64,000 bases of DNA from contig NZ_SCNV01000002.1 in the NCBI RefSeq assembly GCF_005503145.1, forward strand, positions 62,001 through 126,000, written 5' to 3'. Shown here in pieces: positions 62,913-64,000 of this stretch. The position numbers were made by a program, and so were the translations under genes. How positions within the stretch are numbered: the stretch's first letter is position 1; each line of letters begins with the position of its first letter. The stretch is from Burkholderia sp. 4M9327F10. Lineage in GTDB: Bacteria; Pseudomonadota; Gammaproteobacteria; Burkholderiales; Burkholderiaceae. A model generated the notes under the pieces. That model made no database searches and had not been told where the DNA came from. It saw only the letters and a list, made by a program, of their open reading frames with translations.

Positions 62913-62945
62913 GTCCGCCTTATGACCGTAAGGCGGACTTTTTTT
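62913..62945 (+). terminator. Orphan rho-independent terminator
   Basis: GTCCGCCTTA and TAAGGCGGAC form a perfect 10-bp stem with a six-base loop, followed directly by seven T on the plus strand. It is a textbook intrinsic terminator. No rightward gene precedes it, so it may end a small RNA transcribed somewhere in 62300-62912. Confidence 0.85.
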
Positions 62946-63125
62946 GTTCGTGACGCTCAGCGCCCCGCCCTTCCTGCCGCTCCGGCCGCAGACGCACCTC
63001 CCTGTCTGCGGATGTCACGGTCTTGTCATTACCATCGGTTTCAATAGCCTCGCTGTGACGGGTTTGCGTGCGTCGGCCGTGACGGATTCGTGAAGCGCGC
63101 CCTTTTTAGCGCTCTGGTTACATCC

Positions 63126-63160
63126 CTATACGTCTAGACGATTAGATGTTGTGAGATTCC
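63126..63160. promoter_or_regulatory. Regulatory element copy 1 upstream of phnD
   Basis: This element starts CTATACGT and ends TGAGATTCC, 35 bp. It includes the perfect palindrome CGTCTAGACG at 63131-63140. A related copy lies at 63279. The palindrome is of a kind seen in GntR-type operators. Confidence 0.45.
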
Positions 63161-63278
63161 ATGCCTGACGCCGGACGGGACGCGCCGGTGGCTCTTTCGT
63201 CTGACTACGCGCCCGCGATCCTGCTGGATTTTTCCAATTGGGTTCAATTGGGTTCGCCAGAAATTCATCTAGACGTCT

Positions 63279-63311
63279 CTATACGTACACCGATGTGTCA
63301 TATGAGATTCC
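63279..63311. promoter_or_regulatory. Regulatory element copy 2 upstream of phnD
   Basis: This 33-bp segment also starts CTATACGT and ends TGAGATTCC, like the copy at 63126. Just before it, at 63269-63278, CTAGACGTCT holds a small palindrome. The two copies are 153 bp apart; the second lies 125 bp upstream of the phnD ATG. Confidence 0.45.
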
Positions 63312-63435
63312 TAGAATGGTCCGGATTACATGGCGGCTCCGGAGCAGCGGTGCAGCGCCCCTTGAAACGGGTAGCAAGCGCAGGGTATCGATCATCGAGC
63401 GGTTCGGTGCGGTTCAAATATAACTTGAGGAAAAT

Positions 63436-64000
63436 ATGAAGTTGTCCAAAGTTTTTACCGCTGCGGCGCTAGCGGCTGGCTTCGTCTGCGGTGCGGCACA
63501 TGCGGCAGGCACCTGCCCGAACGACGGCGTGGTCCGTTTCGGCGTCGAACCGTACGAGTCGGCTCAACGCATGCTGCCCGTGTACACGGATCTGGCCAAG
63601 ATGATCGGCGACAAGCTCGGCTGCACCGTGCAGATCTACGTCGCGACCAGCTACAACGCCGAAATCGAAGCCATGCGCAACAACAAGCTCGAATTCGGTC
63701 AATTCGGCCCGCTCGGATATGTGCTCGCCCATCAGGTCGCGCACGCTGAGGCGGTCGCCACGTTTGCCGGCGCGGAAGGCAAACCGGCCACCTACTACGC
63801 GTCCATCGTCACGTGGCCCGGCTCGGGCATCAAGACGCTCGCCGACATCAACGGCCACTCCTTCGCCTACGCCGATCCGGCCTCCACTTCAGGCCATCTG
63901 TTCCCGGCCTATGGCCTGAGCAAGAACGGTATCGATCCTGACAAGGGCGTCAAGGCGATCTACGCGGGCAGCCACACCGCCTCGTTCGAAGCGCTGCGCA
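63436..64000 (+). CDS. phnD: Phosphonate ABC transporter substrate-binding protein PhnD (3' part outside window)
   Basis: The first 188 codons are present; the gene runs off the right edge. The ATG at 63436 has GAGG six bases upstream. A signal peptide (MKLSKVFTAAALAAGF to AHA) precedes VRFGVEPYESAQRMLPVYTD, the PhnD/phosphite-binding N terminus. LEFGQFGPLGYVLAHQVA and GHSFAYADPASTSGHLFPAY are the phosphonate-contact loops with conserved Ser-Thr-Ser-Gly. It should bind a phosphonate or phosphite for an ABC importer whose other genes lie beyond the window. Confidence 0.92.
   Translation, partial: MKLSKVFTAAALAAGFVCGAAHAAGTCPNDGVVRFGVEPYESAQRMLPVYTDLAKMIGDKLGCTVQIYVATSYNAEIEAMRNNKLEFGQFGPLGYVLAHQVAHAEAVATFAGAEGKPATYYASIVTWPGSGIKTLADINGHSFAYADPASTSGHLFPAYGLSKNGIDPDKGVKAIYAGSHTASFEALR

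Larger units (their letters stand above)
62289..63435. other. 1.1-kb gene-free region between the TonB receptor and phnD
   Basis: No credible protein gene. Reading frames up to 113 codons occur on the plus strand but lack ribosome sites and show no recognisable motif. The region is A/T-richer than the coding DNA. It contains a very strong terminator (62913-62945) with no gene before it, a small CATCAAA/TTTGATG hairpin at 62692-62710, and duplicated elements ahead of phnD. Upstream of the receptor on the minus strand it must also hold the receptor promoter. Confidence 0.6.

Noticed and set aside
62572..62913. 113-codon frame ending at the orphan terminator
   Set aside because: No ribosome site, composition like translated non-coding DNA; its stop next to the terminator appears coincidental, but cannot be fully excluded.

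Overview
The window is GC-rich, densely coded DNA from a Gram-negative bacterium. It has outer-membrane porins, TonB and Kdp systems, a type VI secretion locus, a D-glucarate pathway and tightly overlapping operons. Gene content and codon use fit a betaproteobacterium of the Burkholderia/Paraburkholderia group; this is an inference from gene families, not a measured taxonomy. No rRNA, tRNA, CRISPR array, insertion sequence or phage gene was found.

Layout. 1-1808: a beta-glucoside unit (GH1 glucosidase plus a cut-off sugar-binding protein) with a LacI-type palindrome upstream. 2025-4352: an acetyltransferase, a scrap of a second GH1 gene, a Phd/VapC toxin-antitoxin pair and a lipoprotein. 4421-16282: two divergent operons for uronate and aldarate catabolism. 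The leftward one holds an SDR, a porin, a keto-deoxy-glucarate aldolase, uronate dehydrogenase, an SMP-30 lactonase, an alginate-lyase-family protein and an MFS carrier. The rightward one holds a LacI regulator, glucarate dehydratase, tartronate semialdehyde reductase and an aldose-epimerase-like protein. Two near-identical LacI operators lie between them. The enzymes form a near-complete route: uronate, lactone, aldarate, keto-deoxy-aldarate, pyruvate plus tartronate semialdehyde, glycerate.

16331-20177: a BamE-like lipoprotein, a DapA-family gene, an EIIA-domain protein and small unknowns. 20427-28733: a high-affinity potassium locus read leftward as small ORF-kdpF-kdpA-kdpB-kdpC-kdpB2-kdpE. 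KdpD is absent from it; a second, divergent and motif-intact KdpB sits where KdpD is expected, and KdpC carries a large insertion. 29043-37542: a type VI secretion locus (tssJ, tssG, a VgrG-TssF chimera, tssC, tssK, tssL, tssE, PAAR) that lacks tssA, tssB, tssM, clpV and hcp. 37656-40688: an NRAMP-type transporter divergent from MgtC, and small unknown genes.

40707-48523: a MarR regulator, then a leftward unit of NMT1-type ABC transporter, NadC-type phosphoribosyltransferase, a fusion of PhnN (ribose 1,5-bisphosphokinase) with an archaeal-type AMP phosphorylase, and an FRG-domain protein. The fusion would convert AMP to PRPP and the NadC-type enzyme consumes PRPP, so this looks like an uncharacterised uptake and nucleotide-forming salvage system. 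It is the best candidate for an undescribed pathway in the window.

48689-54080: amino-acid/amine permease, SDR, EutR-like and AraC regulators, and an AlaX editing protein. 54126-62288: a Tat-exported NHL protein, GNAT, a glycosyltransferase with a polysaccharide deacetylase, small proteins and a TonB-dependent receptor. 62289-63435 has no gene but a strong orphan terminator and duplicated regulatory elements ahead of a phosphonate-binding protein (phnD) that runs off the right edge.
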